Shown here one piece after another: positions 1 through 9,926 of a stretch of DNA of 60,094 nt (within the stretch, counting starts at the first letter, position 1; the number at the start of each line of letters is the position of its first letter). Source of the DNA: Lactobacillaceae bacterium (GTDB lineage Bacteria > Bacillota > Bacilli > Lactobacillales > Lactobacillaceae); assembly GCA_031289015.1 (NCBI GenBank), contig JAITQG010000072.1:70846-130939 (forward strand). The letters run 5' to 3'. The translations under genes and the position numbers were made by a program. The notes below the pieces were generated by a model. The model was not told where the DNA came from and did no database searches. It was given only the letters and a program-made list of their open reading frames with translations.

Positions 1-2942
1 GCCCCAGTGAATGATGGCGTTGTTGAAACTTCATACGTATAATCGCCATCCGGTACGTTTTTACCGGTGTTGTCAGTTCCATTCCAACCCAATTCTAGCG
101 AGGTTTGAATCCCGTTTTCTGGTGATGCAATATCTAACTCAGCGTGCGCCAATGGTTCTGAAACATAGAGATTTTTGACGACTTGATGGGCAGAATTATA
201 AATTTTCACACTGACGTCCTCTGCATCGCGCGTCAAAGGCAGGTATGGCAAGTAAAACTTCTTTGTACCCAAGATGTCAGCAAGATTTTCGCCACCAGAT
301 GGTGAGAACCACATGTCGTCAAGTTTGTTGCTCTTGATATATTGGTGGTCATTTGAATCCAAGCCAATCGTTGAACCGATTAAGTTACCTTGGATATCTT
401 GAATGTGTCCAAGGTTCATCTTGCTACCTGGCAGACCAACCAATGGATCAACGACTTGTTGTTGATTGAAATCGCCATAGAAACCAAAGTATGGAATTGA
501 AATGGCTTTATGTGTGGCGGCATTAATAAAGCCAACATAGCCTTCTACCCAGCGTTGCTTAGTTGCGTTCTTCAAGTTGGCAGTGAAAGTAACTTCAACG
601 GTTGCTCCAGCTGCAACTTTGAAAGCCTTCTTTGATGGCGTAAGCGCCGTTTTTGGAATTGCTACATCGGCTAAGTCACCATTTGCCAGTGTCTTTGATT
701 CAGCTACTGTCAAATACTTATCATCTAATTGATAATTGGCAGTCTTGTCACTGTAATTAGTCAAAGTCACCGTGAATTTGGCTTGATTACTTGAAATTTG
801 CTTCAAAGTCACGCCACCATTACCATCGGCTTTATTAGCCAAAACCGTCGTATTGTTCAATGCGTCTTCAACTTGAATATTTCCAGTTCCTTGACGACGT
901 GGTGAATAATATGTGCCATTAGCTTTGTCAAATGCCGGTACAGCTGCATTTTCGACTGCTAATTTTGCAGCATTAGTTAACTTATTACCAATTGGTGCGT
1001 TGGGTTGCTTCTTTAATTGCGATAATACCAACGCTTCACTTCCAGCGACGAATGGTGTGGCCATTGATGTTCCAGACATTGAGCCGTAGCCATTGTCATT
1101 CATAGTTGACCAGACATTACCACCAGTAGCCATAATTTCTGGCTTGAAGCTAAAGTCCTTACCAGTTCCCCAAGAGGTGAAACTAGTTGGTTGAGCCGCT
1201 GTTGGATCGGCGACGGTACCTGATGTTAACTTCTTATCCAATGTGATGGTCTTGCCTGTCCCGATATACTTCAACAAGGCTTTACCATCGCTTAGAGTGG
1301 TTGAAAAGGCTGGTGAAAGCGCTGTAACCGTCATAGTATTGGGCGTTGGAGCATCGACATTGTCTATAATGATGACACCCTCTGCACCCTTGGCAAATGC
1401 ACGGTCAATTTTTTCATTAAAGGTAATGTCACCACGCAAGATGACTACCCATTTATTTTTGACATTCAAACCAGCATAATCAGCTTCCAACCCACGGCCA
1501 GGCAACCCGGCATTTTGACTATCAGTTTGGTTAGGCACTGGCACTACGTCAATGTCATGGATACCATTTGGATTATTAACAAATCGTTGAAAACTATCTG
1601 TCGGATAGACTGATAAATCAGCTAAACTAGCAGGTACATCTTTATTTAAGAGCGCTACCTTATTAACTTTTAACTTAGCGTTATTTGAAGCTGCGACTGC
1701 CAATGCACTTGGCGCAACGGCAGGCCGACCAACCGTGCGTTGATCATCAAAGCCCGCTTTATCAGTGATGCCACCTTGAGTCAACGATGAATAATTTCCT
1801 GAATTACCAGCGGCTGCAACGGTCAAGACACCCTTTTTAGAGGCTTGTTCGACAGCATTAATTTCAGCATTATCAGGATTGTATGTGTTGCTGGCGTCAC
1901 CAATCGACATGTTGATCACATCAGCACCCAACTTAACTGAATCTTCAATGGCAGCAATAATTGCATCTGATGAAATTGCACCAGTTTTATCTGCACCTAC
2001 CTTCATCATCAACAATTGAGCTTCAGGGGCGACTCCGTCAACGTGGGTTTTACCATCAATTGGCTTGCCGTTATTGGCAGCGGTACCATTGGCGGCTACA
2101 ATTCCCGTAACGTGATGTCCGTGATAATGACCCAAACCTTGGTCTTTGATTTCGGTATTGTCATCAGCATAATTAAAGCCATATGGCACCTTATCAGTGA
2201 AATATTCACCAGCACCATTCAAAATACCAGATTTAACAACTTGATTAATCCGATTAGCGTCCAATTTCTTATGCGCTTTACCTGATTCACCTAAAATCAA
2301 ATCTTGATGATCAGGATCCGTTCCTGTATCAAGCACTGAGACAACCATGCCTTCACCCTTGGTGGCATGCTTATCTGACTTCCAAACTTGATCAATCTGA
2401 GCTAAAGCGTTCGCATCAACGTCTTCAGGTGTGTAATCTTGAACCTCTGACACAGTACCAACACCGGCAACTTTTGCTTTAATTTCCTCGATTTCAAGCG
2501 GTGTAGCCGAAATTTTCAAGCCGTTAATTAAATAAGTGAAGCTCTTTTCGACTTTTGCATCAGCAATTGTCTCAATGGCCTTTCGTTCATCATTTTGGCC
2601 TTCTTCAACCTTTTCATCTGCGGCCGCAATTTCCCGATTTGTCTGCGTGGTTCCATCAGGTGCTGGTGCTAATTGCGCGGCTGGCTTTGCATCTAATTGA
2701 ATGATATATTCACGTGCTTTATTTTGATCAGAATCTTTTAACTTATTCGCACTTTGTTTTTCATCATCTTCAAAAGCTTTCTTCAAAGCGTCCAACGGAT
2801 TATTTTTAGGCGTTGGTGCAGCTTCGGTTAGGCTACGTTCAGCTTGTGCAGCAACCGCTACTGCTGGTGCGCCCAAATTTCCAGCCAAAATTGCCATTAA
2901 GATAACTGCTGAACATTTACTCCACTTATTTTTCTTCTTCAT
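1..2942 (-). CDS. S8 subtilisin-like cell-envelope protease (lactocepin-like), partial at window edge
   Basis: This is an open frame from an ATG at 2942, preceded by AAGGAG, running off the left edge after about 980 codons with no stop. The N-terminus is a signal peptide: KKKNKWSK basic head, hydrophobic core, cut probably near AVA-A. A propeptide and a subtilisin domain follow, with the triad Asp in LDTGTDPDHQD, His in YHGHHVTGI and Ser in GSMSGTSMATPF. The oxyanion Asn is in AAAGNSGNYSS. A PA-type insert lies between His and Ser, and Fn3-like domains follow. The family degrades extracellular protein to peptides for uptake. It is a clear paralogue of the protease encoded at 3218-7291, sharing long stretches such as the one around FTSWGTGKDF. 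The C-terminus and anchoring type cannot be seen. Confidence 0.93.
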   Translation of the reverse strand, partial: MKKKNKWSKCSAVILMAILAGNLGAPAVAVAAQAERSLTEAAPTPKNNPLDALKKAFEDDEKQSANKLKDSDQNKAREYIIQLDAKPAAQLAPAPDGTTQTNREIAAADEKVEEGQNDERKAIETIADAKVEKSFTYLINGLKISATPLEIEEIKAKVAGVGTVSEVQDYTPEDVDANALAQIDQVWKSDKHATKGEGMVVSVLDTGTDPDHQDLILGESGKAHKKLDANRINQVVKSGILNGAGEYFTDKVPYGFNYADDNTEIKDQGLGHYHGHHVTGIVAANGTAANNGKPIDGKTHVDGVAPEAQLLMMKVGADKTGAISSDAIIAAIEDSVKLGADVINMSIGDASNTYNPDNAEINAVEQASKKGVLTVAAAGNSGNYSSLTQGGITDKAGFDDQRTVGRPAVAPSALAVAASNNAKLKVNKVALLNKDVPASLADLSVYPTDSFQRFVNNPNGIHDIDVVPVPNQTDSQNAGLPGRGLEADYAGLNVKNKWVVILRGDITFNEKIDRAFAKGAEGVIIIDNVDAPTPNTMTVTALSPAFSTTLSDGKALLKYIGTGKTITLDKKLTSGTVADPTAAQPTSFTSWGTGKDFSFKPEIMATGGNVWSTMNDNGYGSMSGTSMATPFVAGSEALVLSQLKKQPNAPIGNKLTNAAKLAVENAAVPAFDKANGTYYSPRRQGTGNIQVEDALNNTTVLANKADGNGGVTLKQISSNQAKFTVTLTNYSDKTANYQLDDKYLTVAESKTLANGDLADVAIPKTALTPSKKAFKVAAGATVEVTFTANLKNATKQRWVEGYVGFINAATHKAISIPYFGFYGDFNQQQVVDPLVGLPGSKMNLGHIQDIQGNLIGSTIGLDSNDHQYIKSNKLDDMWFSPSGGENLADILGTKKFYLPYLPLTRDAEDVSVKIYNSAHQVVKNLYVSEPLAHAELDIASPENGIQTSLELGWNGTDNTGKNVPDGDYTYEVSTTPSFTG

Positions 2943-3071
2943 AAACTATTCTCCTTAGGTTTGTGATTAGTTTAGTCTCGCTTTGTGCCTATTATTAGAA
3001 GTTTATACGGATAATTAGAGATAAATGAGATACAAATGAGTGACATTTAATGTGGTTTTATTAAAATTAAC

Positions 3072-3089
3072 CTATGTTTCGTAACATAG
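3072..3089. other. Perfect 7 bp inverted repeat upstream of the first S8 protease
   Basis: CTATGTT and AACATAG flank a 4 nt loop, about 130 bp upstream of the protease start at 2942. No T-run follows, so it is not a terminator. It could be an operator, but nothing identifies a regulator. The rest of the 2943-3217 gap holds the upstream protease's terminator and AT-rich sequence only. Confidence 0.35.
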
Positions 3090-3144
3090 TCGACATAAAA
3101 CCTATTAATGATAGTTTTAGATGTCAAACACTTTTCAATTTAAC

Positions 3145-3176
3145 GCAAAAAACAGCCCCCAAGAAAAGGGACTGTT
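3145..3176 (-). terminator. Rho-independent terminator of the full-length S8 protease
   Basis: On the minus strand, AACAGTCCC pairs with GGGGCTGTT across a short loop and is followed by a run of T. It lies about 40 bp past the stop at 3218, so the two tandem proteases appear to be separate transcription units. Confidence 0.8.
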
Positions 3177-3217
3177 AATTTTCAATTAAGGAATTAAGGG
3201 AAATGCTGTTAAATCGA

Positions 3218-6200
3218 TCATGTCATATAATAAATTTCGTAATTACCGACTCCGTATTGCTTGATCGTTACCCAACTACCATTTAATTTAATCCATGTTT
3301 CTTTACCAGCGATACCTGTCGTAATTTCATCAACAAGGTCAGTACTCTCAATTGTTGCCAAGAACGGATCTGGATTGCCCGCTTTTTCAAAGTCACTTGA
3401 TCGCACGATAAGCCAACTACGTGATGTAATATGTTGATTTGCAGCGGATAAAAATAGTTTTGAGGTCTTGCCATTCCACTCAACCGTATACGTGTTATCC
3501 TCATCCTGAACATCTGCGTATCTAGGATTGTACATACGTAATGAACGATAACCCAATGGCTTGTCCCCGTTCAAATTGATTTGCTTGCCCAGATGAACTG
3601 CCTTATCGCTTTCAATACCGGCTTGATCATGAACCATGTAGTACCCATCCACAGCTGGTTGAGCCGTATTAAAGTACGTAATCTTTTGTTCACGATCGTA
3701 AATCATCAAGCGTGCTTCATGCGTTTGTGGATCTGTATGCATCAACAACTCTTCTGAAGGCAACAAATCGGGATGTGACTCCAAATCATCGGTGGCTCGA
3801 CTCCAAACAACTGCACCGGTATCAAACACGGTAGTATATAATCCACGCGACGTAACAAAACTTTTAACAAACACATCATTTGACGTCAATTCATAGGCGT
3901 GACTAGCCGAACGAATCGCATGTGGATCAACATGTTCTACTGTGCTATCAGCATTCGTCCGCCAAGCAGTCGCAGTAAAGTTTGCTGCATCATCTTGAAC
4001 AGCCAAATACACGATATTGGCTTCATCATAGATGGTCATAGATGCAGCTTCTTCGTCTGTCAAAGTAAAGTCAAGGTGCTTTTCACCGACAAACTTGGCA
4101 CCATTTGTAAAGCCACTTACTGGACGACTAATTGGTGTGCCGCCATTACTATTAATAGCAAATAAGATATTTGTATCTGGAGTAATCCCTGAGGCAGTCT
4201 CCTTCAAGTCCAATGCCACATGGTATTTACCATTATTGGCATCCTTGTAAAGCTTGGCATTGTTAATTTCTGGAGCAACCCGATCGATACGGGCCTTTAA
4301 CGTAACCTTTTGTGTCTTAGCCCCCTTAAATGCTGGTGCACCAGTAATTTCATACGTATAATCACCATCTGGTACGGCTTGACTCTGATCATCATAACCC
4401 GTCCACATCATTTCAGCAGGGACACTAATTCCTAATTCAGGAACTCGATTCGAGTTGTTGACTTGCGAGTGGGCCAAATAATTATTTTCTGTCAGGTGCT
4501 TAACCAACTTGTGCTTTGCATTATAGACTTTGGCACTTACCTGCTCAAGGTCACGGGTCACAGGGATCCATGGCACGAAGGCTTGCTTAGTACCTCTAGC
4601 TTCAGAAATAGCTTCGCCACCAGTTGGTGCGAACCAGAAATCATCTGGGTTGTTACCGCTGATTCGGAGTACATTTTTTGCATCATAGTAGCCTTCTGAA
4701 CCAATCAATACTCCATGGTAGTCTTGGACGTGGCCCACATTCATGATACTACCTTCTTGACTAGCCAACTTATCAAAGGCAGCTTGTTGGTTGTAATCTC
4801 CATAGAAACCAAAGTAGGGAATTGAAAGTGACTTGTGCGTCTTGGCATTGATGAACCCAACATAGCCTTCAACCCACTTTTGCTTCGCCGCATTTTTCAA
4901 ATTAGCCGTAAACGTGACTTCAACAGTCTTGCCAGGCTTGATTACCACTTGCTTTGTTGATGGTTGTAGCTTCACATTTGGCAAGGCAACGTCTGCAATG
5001 TTACCATTGTCAGTCGTTTGTGATTCTGACACCGTCAAGTACTTATCATCTAATTGATATTTAGCGTTCTTATTTCCATAGTTACTCAAAGTCACTGTGA
5101 AATTGAATTTATTGGTTGAGATTTGCTTCAAACTGATACCGCCAGTCTTATCAGCCTTATTGGCCAAAACCGTCGTGTTTGAGATTGCATCATCAACTTG
5201 AATGTTTCCGGTTCCTTGTTGACGTGGTGAGTAATAAGTATTATTTACCGTATCAAAGGCTGGCACGGCAGTATTTTCGACAGCTAATTTAGCGGTTTCG
5301 ATTAACTTGTGGCCAGTTGGAGCATGCTTTTGCTTCTTGATTTGTGACAATACCAATGCTTGACTCCCCGAAACAAACGGTGCCGCCATTGAAGTCCCTG
5401 ACATTGAACCATACTTGTTATCGTTCATCGTTGACCAAACATTACCTCCAGTGGCCATGATTTCTGGCTTAAACAGAAAGTCCTTACCAGTACCCCATGA
5501 TGTAAATGACGTTGGTTTTGCAACGGATGGATTCGCAACAGAAATCGTCGTAAAGCTCGTACCGAACGTCAAGCTTGCCTTGTTGTTCAAGTACTTAACG
5601 AGATGTTGCCCATCAGCTAAACGAATCCCAAATGTTGGTAATCCTTCATTGAATTGCATTTGGGTGGGTGATACGGCATCGATGTTATCGATGATAATCA
5701 ACCCTTTGGCCCCGGCTGCAAGAGCATTGTCTTGTTTGTCTGTGAAGTTCAATTCCCCACGTGAAACCACTGCCCACTTGTCTTTGACATCAACTGCTTT
5801 AAAGTCTGCAACTGAACCTAGCCCCGGCAAGCTGGTATCAGCATCAGCAACGGTGTTTGGTACCACGACAAAGTCATTGGTATGGTCGGCAGTCTTATCA
5901 GCAATCAACTTTTCAAATGCTTCATTGCCCCATGTTTGAATCTTTTGGATTGATTCATCCAGGTCAGCATTCAAAAGTGGCAATGCTGCCACTTTAACCC
6001 CGGTGTTATACGAAGCAGCAACTGACAACGCACTAGGCGCAACTGATGGTTCATGCACCGTTCGTTGATCATCAAACCCTGAATTGTCTGATGTGTCGCC
6101 ATCTTCAAGTGATGCATAGTTTCCTGAATTACCAGCTGAAATAACTGATAACACACCACTATTCGCCGCTTGTTCAACAGCATTAATTTCCGCATCATCA

Positions 6201-7291
6201 GCGGCGTACACACTACGGTCAGCTCCTAGTGACATGTTGATGACGTCAGCGCCGAGTTTAACCGCGTCTTCCATTCCTTCAATGATGGCATCGGTTGACA
6301 AGTGACCATCAAGGTTACTTCCGACCTTCATCATCATGATTTGGGCTTCAGGTGCCACCCCATCCACATGAGTAATACCATCAATCGGCTGTCCACCATT
6401 GGCAGCAGTCCCATTAGCCCCGACAATCCCTGAAACGTGATGCCCATGATAACCACCAAGCCCATTATCAAGAATTTCTTCTTCATGATCAGCATAATTG
6501 TAGCCATACGGAACTTTATCTGAAAAGTATTTACCTTTACCATTCAAGACGTCTGCATCAACTGCAGCTTGCACAGCTTCAGGTGTTAACTTAGCTTGCT
6601 TTTTACCAGTAGCGCCCAATACCATATCTTGGTGATTAGGATCCATCCCAGTATCAACAACGGCAACCAACATCCCTTCACCCTTAGTCGCATGCTTGGT
6701 AGATTGCCAAACTTGGCTAACTTGAGCCAAGTTGTTCGCGTCGATATCGGTCGTTTCATATTGTTGAACTTCAGACACCTTAGCGACATTTTCAACCTTA
6801 TTTTTAATTTCTGAGGCTTCAGCAGCTGTAGCTTTGATTTTGAATCCATTAATTAGATACGTAAAGTTCTTCTCAACTTTTGCATCTGTAATTTTTTCAA
6901 TAGCCTTCTTTTCGGCAGCTTGGTCTGCTTCAACTTGATCTTCCGCCGCATTGATTTTGGCGTAAGTTTGCTTTGTGCCATCTGCATCAGGTGCAATTTC
7001 AGCCGCCGTTTTTTCATCTAGTTGTACGATGTATTCCTTAGGCTTTGATTGATCAGCCCCAGTCAATGTTGTCGAGATTTTTTGAGCATCTTTTTTAAAA
7101 GCATTTGTCAAATCATCCAAGGTTGCCTGAATTTTATTGGTCTTGGTTGACTTTGTTGCCTGCTTTGTTTTGCCACTCGCTTGATCCGCCGTTGTTGCAG
7201 CTGAAACCGCAACAACTGGAACAGCTAAGTTTCCCGCTAAGATAGCAGTCAAAATTATCGCTGAGCATTTACTCCATTTGTTATTTTTCAT
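3218..7291 (-). CDS. S8 subtilisin-like cell-envelope protease (lactocepin-like)
   Basis: This is a complete secreted serine protease of about 1357 residues. An in-frame ATG lies two codons upstream (7297), but the AAGGGG ribosome site is well spaced only for the ATG at 7291, and that start (MKNNKWSK) matches the paralogue next door. The order is signal peptide (about 1-32), inhibitor I9-like propeptide (about 85-180), then the catalytic domain. The triad is Asp about 213 (VDTGMDPNHQD), His about 282 (HGHHVSGI) and Ser about 634 (GTSMAAP), with oxyanion Asn about 388. A PA domain is inserted at about 430-580, followed by Fn3-like and FlgD-like beta domains. The C-terminus ends in a tryptophan-rich module (WIKLNGSWVTI) with no LPXTG motif, so attachment is probably non-covalent or absent (inference). 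Substrates are presumably environmental proteins. Confidence 0.93.
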   Translation of the reverse strand: MKNNKWSKCSAIILTAILAGNLAVPVVAVSAATTADQASGKTKQATKSTKTNKIQATLDDLTNAFKKDAQKISTTLTGADQSKPKEYIVQLDEKTAAEIAPDADGTKQTYAKINAAEDQVEADQAAEKKAIEKITDAKVEKNFTYLINGFKIKATAAEASEIKNKVENVAKVSEVQQYETTDIDANNLAQVSQVWQSTKHATKGEGMLVAVVDTGMDPNHQDMVLGATGKKQAKLTPEAVQAAVDADVLNGKGKYFSDKVPYGYNYADHEEEILDNGLGGYHGHHVSGIVGANGTAANGGQPIDGITHVDGVAPEAQIMMMKVGSNLDGHLSTDAIIEGMEDAVKLGADVINMSLGADRSVYAADDAEINAVEQAANSGVLSVISAGNSGNYASLEDGDTSDNSGFDDQRTVHEPSVAPSALSVAASYNTGVKVAALPLLNADLDESIQKIQTWGNEAFEKLIADKTADHTNDFVVVPNTVADADTSLPGLGSVADFKAVDVKDKWAVVSRGELNFTDKQDNALAAGAKGLIIIDNIDAVSPTQMQFNEGLPTFGIRLADGQHLVKYLNNKASLTFGTSFTTISVANPSVAKPTSFTSWGTGKDFLFKPEIMATGGNVWSTMNDNKYGSMSGTSMAAPFVSGSQALVLSQIKKQKHAPTGHKLIETAKLAVENTAVPAFDTVNNTYYSPRQQGTGNIQVDDAISNTTVLANKADKTGGISLKQISTNKFNFTVTLSNYGNKNAKYQLDDKYLTVSESQTTDNGNIADVALPNVKLQPSTKQVVIKPGKTVEVTFTANLKNAAKQKWVEGYVGFINAKTHKSLSIPYFGFYGDYNQQAAFDKLASQEGSIMNVGHVQDYHGVLIGSEGYYDAKNVLRISGNNPDDFWFAPTGGEAISEARGTKQAFVPWIPVTRDLEQVSAKVYNAKHKLVKHLTENNYLAHSQVNNSNRVPELGISVPAEMMWTGYDDQSQAVPDGDYTYEITGAPAFKGAKTQKVTLKARIDRVAPEINNAKLYKDANNGKYHVALDLKETASGITPDTNILFAINSNGGTPISRPVSGFTNGAKFVGEKHLDFTLTDEEAASMTIYDEANIVYLAVQDDAANFTATAWRTNADSTVEHVDPHAIRSASHAYELTSNDVFVKSFVTSRGLYTTVFDTGAVVWSRATDDLESHPDLLPSEELLMHTDPQTHEARLMIYDREQKITYFNTAQPAVDGYYMVHDQAGIESDKAVHLGKQINLNGDKPLGYRSLRMYNPRYADVQDEDNTYTVEWNGKTSKLFLSAANQHITSRSWLIVRSSDFEKAGNPDPFLATIESTDLVDEITTGIAGKETWIKLNGSWVTIKQYGVGNYEIYYMT

Positions 7292-7483
7292 AATCATTTC
7301 CCCTTATTCCTTTTTACAAGATAATGATTATTATGCTAATAACCTGTGAACTTTTTACGTTTTATTAGAGTTTTATTATAATTTAATTAGAAACAAACGC
7401 GTAACAAAAGATTTCGTTTTTATTACAAAATCCCGTTTTGTGGATTTTGTGTGAATTTCTCGCAAATTATTTCGGTTGCGCAA

Positions 7484-7531
7484 CAAAAAAAAGCGCTGAA
7501 TTTATACACAAGTGTTCACAAATTCAGTGCT
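7484..7531 (-). terminator. Terminator of pepF
   Basis: A 12 bp stem (AGCACTGAATTT with AAATTCAGCGCT, one mismatch on the minus strand) is followed by eight T, just after the pepF stop at 7543. Confidence 0.8.
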
Positions 7532-7542
7532 TTATTGTATTT

Positions 7543-9348
7543 TTATTCAACAAATTGTGCGGATAATGTTAAGAATTCATCAATATCGGCTTTAACCAAA
7601 TCAGCAGCCTTTTGCCAGAAGTCTGGTTGCGTCAAATCAACACCCAAGTGCTTCTTAGCCAAGTCTTCAGAACTCATATTTGCGGTATCTCGCAACAAGG
7701 CAATGTAGGCTTCTTCAAAATTAGCCTGATCCTTAGCCCACGCATAGATGCTCGTTGAGAACAAATAACCAAACGTGTATGGGAAGTTGTAGAATGGCAC
7801 GTCATCAATGTAGAAGTGCAACTTTGATGACCAGAAGTGTGGATGATCCACCGTCAAATTACCATCAAAGGCATCTGCTTGAGCCGCCGCCATTAATTCA
7901 TTAAGACGTGAGGCCGGCACATAACCCTGCTGGCGTTCTTTATAGAAGGCATTTTCAAATTCGAAGCGCGCATGGATATTCAAGAACATCGCAATTGGAT
8001 TCGTCATCTTAGCATCTAACAAAACAACCTTTTCAGCATCGCTCTCCGCTTTTTGCACATTCGCATCGTTAATCAGCATTTCAGCAAACGTTGACGCCGT
8101 TTCAGCCACGTTCATGGCATAACGATCACGCAACTCAGGCAAGTCTATCAATACCGAGGTATGGAAGGCATGGCCAAGTTCGTGAGCAATCGTCGCCGCA
8201 TCATTGACCGAACCAGTAAACGTCAAGAAAATTCGTGATTCTTTGGTATCTGGTACACTTTCCATCCAACCACCGGGTGCTTTACCCGGGCGATCTTCAG
8301 CTTCAATCCAGCGCTTTTCAAAGGCTTGTTGCGCAAAGGCTGACATCTTTGGTGAATACTTAGCAAAGTTCTCAACGATAAAGTTAGCCGCATCATCATA
8401 CGTCAATGCTTTAGGCTTATAATCCCCGATTTCAGTGATTGGCGCCACTTGATCTTGCCAACCAATCCCATCAGTCCCTAGCAATTGGGCTTTACGCGCA
8501 AAGTAAGCTTTAAACATCCCCTTATTTGCATCAACCACGCCCCACATCGCTTCCAACGTCTCACGTGACATCCGATTTAAGGCGAGGGGCTTTTCTAAAT
8601 AATCTTTGTAGCCGTGGGCCGCTTGTTCAGTCAAGCGCGCCCCGGCCAAGTGATTGAGCGTGTCAGCTGTTAATTGATCAGCATCGCCCCACATCTTTTC
8701 ATAACCCTTCATCAACTCGGCGCGAACCTTTGCATCAGGATACCCATCCAATTGATTCAAAGCTTGCCCGGCTGAGATGGTTGTAGTTACACCATGTTCA
8801 TCCGTGAATGGCATGCTCAAAGTACTAGCAATCGTGTCGTAGTGTGATGACCACGCATTGATGCCGTCCAAATTCAGCTTGTTCAACAACGCCTCAGCAT
8901 CATCAGCCAATAAGCGCTTAGCATCTTCACGAGATTCTTGTAAGGCAAAAGCAACTTCTTGGAGCGCTGGCAAATCAAGAATGGTGGCAAACTCCGCATC
9001 ATCAAAGGCTGCCAACAACTTATCAAAGGCATCTGAAGGCGCTTTGAATTCAACCATCAAAGTCTCTAAGCGTGAAAAATAAGGCCGGTGCGCTTCATTG
9101 GTGAAATCCGCCGCATGCAAGGCATTCACGAACAAGAATGCGGTCCGCGACCCGGCGGCAATGGTTTGCCCTAATTCAACCAATTCAATCAAATTTGCAT
9201 ACGCTGGAGCATCCGGTTGATACGCCGCAACCTTTTGCTTGTACTCAGTGGTTTGCTCCTTTAGCAATGCCATCTTCGCCGCAAATTCTGGTGACTCAAT
9301 TCCGCCTGGATAAATGCTATCCAAATCCCAATTCAAAGAATACGCCAT
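7543..9348 (-). CDS. pepF: Oligoendopeptidase F (M3B metallopeptidase)
   Basis: This 601-residue cytosolic zinc peptidase has the usual length of PepF. The gluzincin site HELGH is at 389-393, with a downstream Glu expected as third ligand in the NVAETASTF segment. No signal peptide is present. PepF hydrolyses peptides of roughly 7-17 residues, which fits a role downstream of the extracellular proteases encoded to its left and peptide transporters elsewhere. The ATG at 9348 has a GAGG site nine bases upstream. It is a single-gene unit with its own terminator. Confidence 0.95.
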   Translation of the reverse strand: MAYSLNWDLDSIYPGGIESPEFAAKMALLKEQTTEYKQKVAAYQPDAPAYANLIELVELGQTIAAGSRTAFLFVNALHAADFTNEAHRPYFSRLETLMVEFKAPSDAFDKLLAAFDDAEFATILDLPALQEVAFALQESREDAKRLLADDAEALLNKLNLDGINAWSSHYDTIASTLSMPFTDEHGVTTTISAGQALNQLDGYPDAKVRAELMKGYEKMWGDADQLTADTLNHLAGARLTEQAAHGYKDYLEKPLALNRMSRETLEAMWGVVDANKGMFKAYFARKAQLLGTDGIGWQDQVAPITEIGDYKPKALTYDDAANFIVENFAKYSPKMSAFAQQAFEKRWIEAEDRPGKAPGGWMESVPDTKESRIFLTFTGSVNDAATIAHELGHAFHTSVLIDLPELRDRYAMNVAETASTFAEMLINDANVQKAESDAEKVVLLDAKMTNPIAMFLNIHARFEFENAFYKERQQGYVPASRLNELMAAAQADAFDGNLTVDHPHFWSSKLHFYIDDVPFYNFPYTFGYLFSTSIYAWAKDQANFEEAYIALLRDTANMSSEDLAKKHLGVDLTQPDFWQKAADLVKADIDEFLTLSAQFVE

Positions 9349-9413
9349 CTTGTAATTCCTCTATTTCTAATTTTATTCTAATTAGCATACCACTTTTTGA
9401 GGGGTACTGACGA

Positions 9414-9464
9414 AAAAAGAAGTTCACACGCTGTTGAGCTCTTCTCAGACTGTGAACTTTTTTG
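9414..9464. terminator. Bidirectional terminator between pepF and the HigA-like gene
   Basis: AGTTCACA and TGTGAACT arms enclose a long loop containing the small palindrome GAGCTC. Runs of T occur on the plus side and A on the other side. It serves the minus-strand regulator ending at 9468. Confidence 0.65.
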
Positions 9465-9467
9465 TAG

Positions 9468-9800
9468 CTAACCAATCGACCAATCGTAACTTTCTAAAAA
9501 TAGTTCATTATCTGTGACTGAGTGTTCCGGTTTATTCGTATGCAACAACTGATAATTAGTATCTAATCGCAGCATAAGCCTTGCTGATAAACCAGTGACT
9601 AACTCAATCCGCAATGCTAAGTCAGGTGACATAAAGGCTTTTTTATTTAAGACCCGTGATAAATGTTTTTGCGACACCCCAATGCGTACAGCGAACTCAG
9701 TCTGTTTGATTTTGTGCATCGCTAGCGTTTCTGCCAACATATCTGCTGCCGAAGTTTCGCCAGCATCTGACAAAATAATTTTGTTTTTATGTTTTAACAT
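9468..9800 (-). CDS. HigA-type helix-turn-helix protein (XRE superfamily)
   Basis: This is a 110-residue regulator. After a short N-terminal tail comes a HigA/VapI-like HTH: ETLAMHKIKQTEFAVRIGVS then HLSRVLNKK, followed by LALRIELVTGLSARLMLRL, the hallmark of HigA-family antitoxins. The start is the ATG at 9800; seven consecutive G directly upstream form its ribosome site. No HigB-like or other toxin ORF lies next to it on either strand, so it is an orphan or regulates something else. An extended -10 (TGGTATAAT) lies about 60 bp upstream. The family assignment is good; the biological role is unknown. Confidence 0.8.
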   Translation of the reverse strand: MLKHKNKIILSDAGETSAADMLAETLAMHKIKQTEFAVRIGVSQKHLSRVLNKKAFMSPDLALRIELVTGLSARLMLRLDTNYQLLHTNKPEHSVTDNELFLESYDWSIG

Positions 9801-9881
9801 ACTCCCCCCCAATGTTTTAAAAATATTCCAAACTTTTACCTCTTGGGTTAATTATACCAGACCATTTACCCAATTTTAATT

Positions 9882-9910
9882 AAAAAAACACCTACTTTAT
9901 CGTAGGCGTT
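9882..9910 (-). terminator. Terminator of the XRE / methyltransferase-like operon
   Basis: On the minus strand AACGCCTAC and GTAGGTGTT form a 9 bp stem (one wobble pair) with a 6 nt loop, followed by at least five T. Confidence 0.85.
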
Positions 9911-9926
9911 TACAACCTTATTAAAC

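Noticed and set aside
5415-5939. 174-codon plus-strand ORF
   Set aside because: Antisense shadow of the S8 protease, which has clear domains and motifs.
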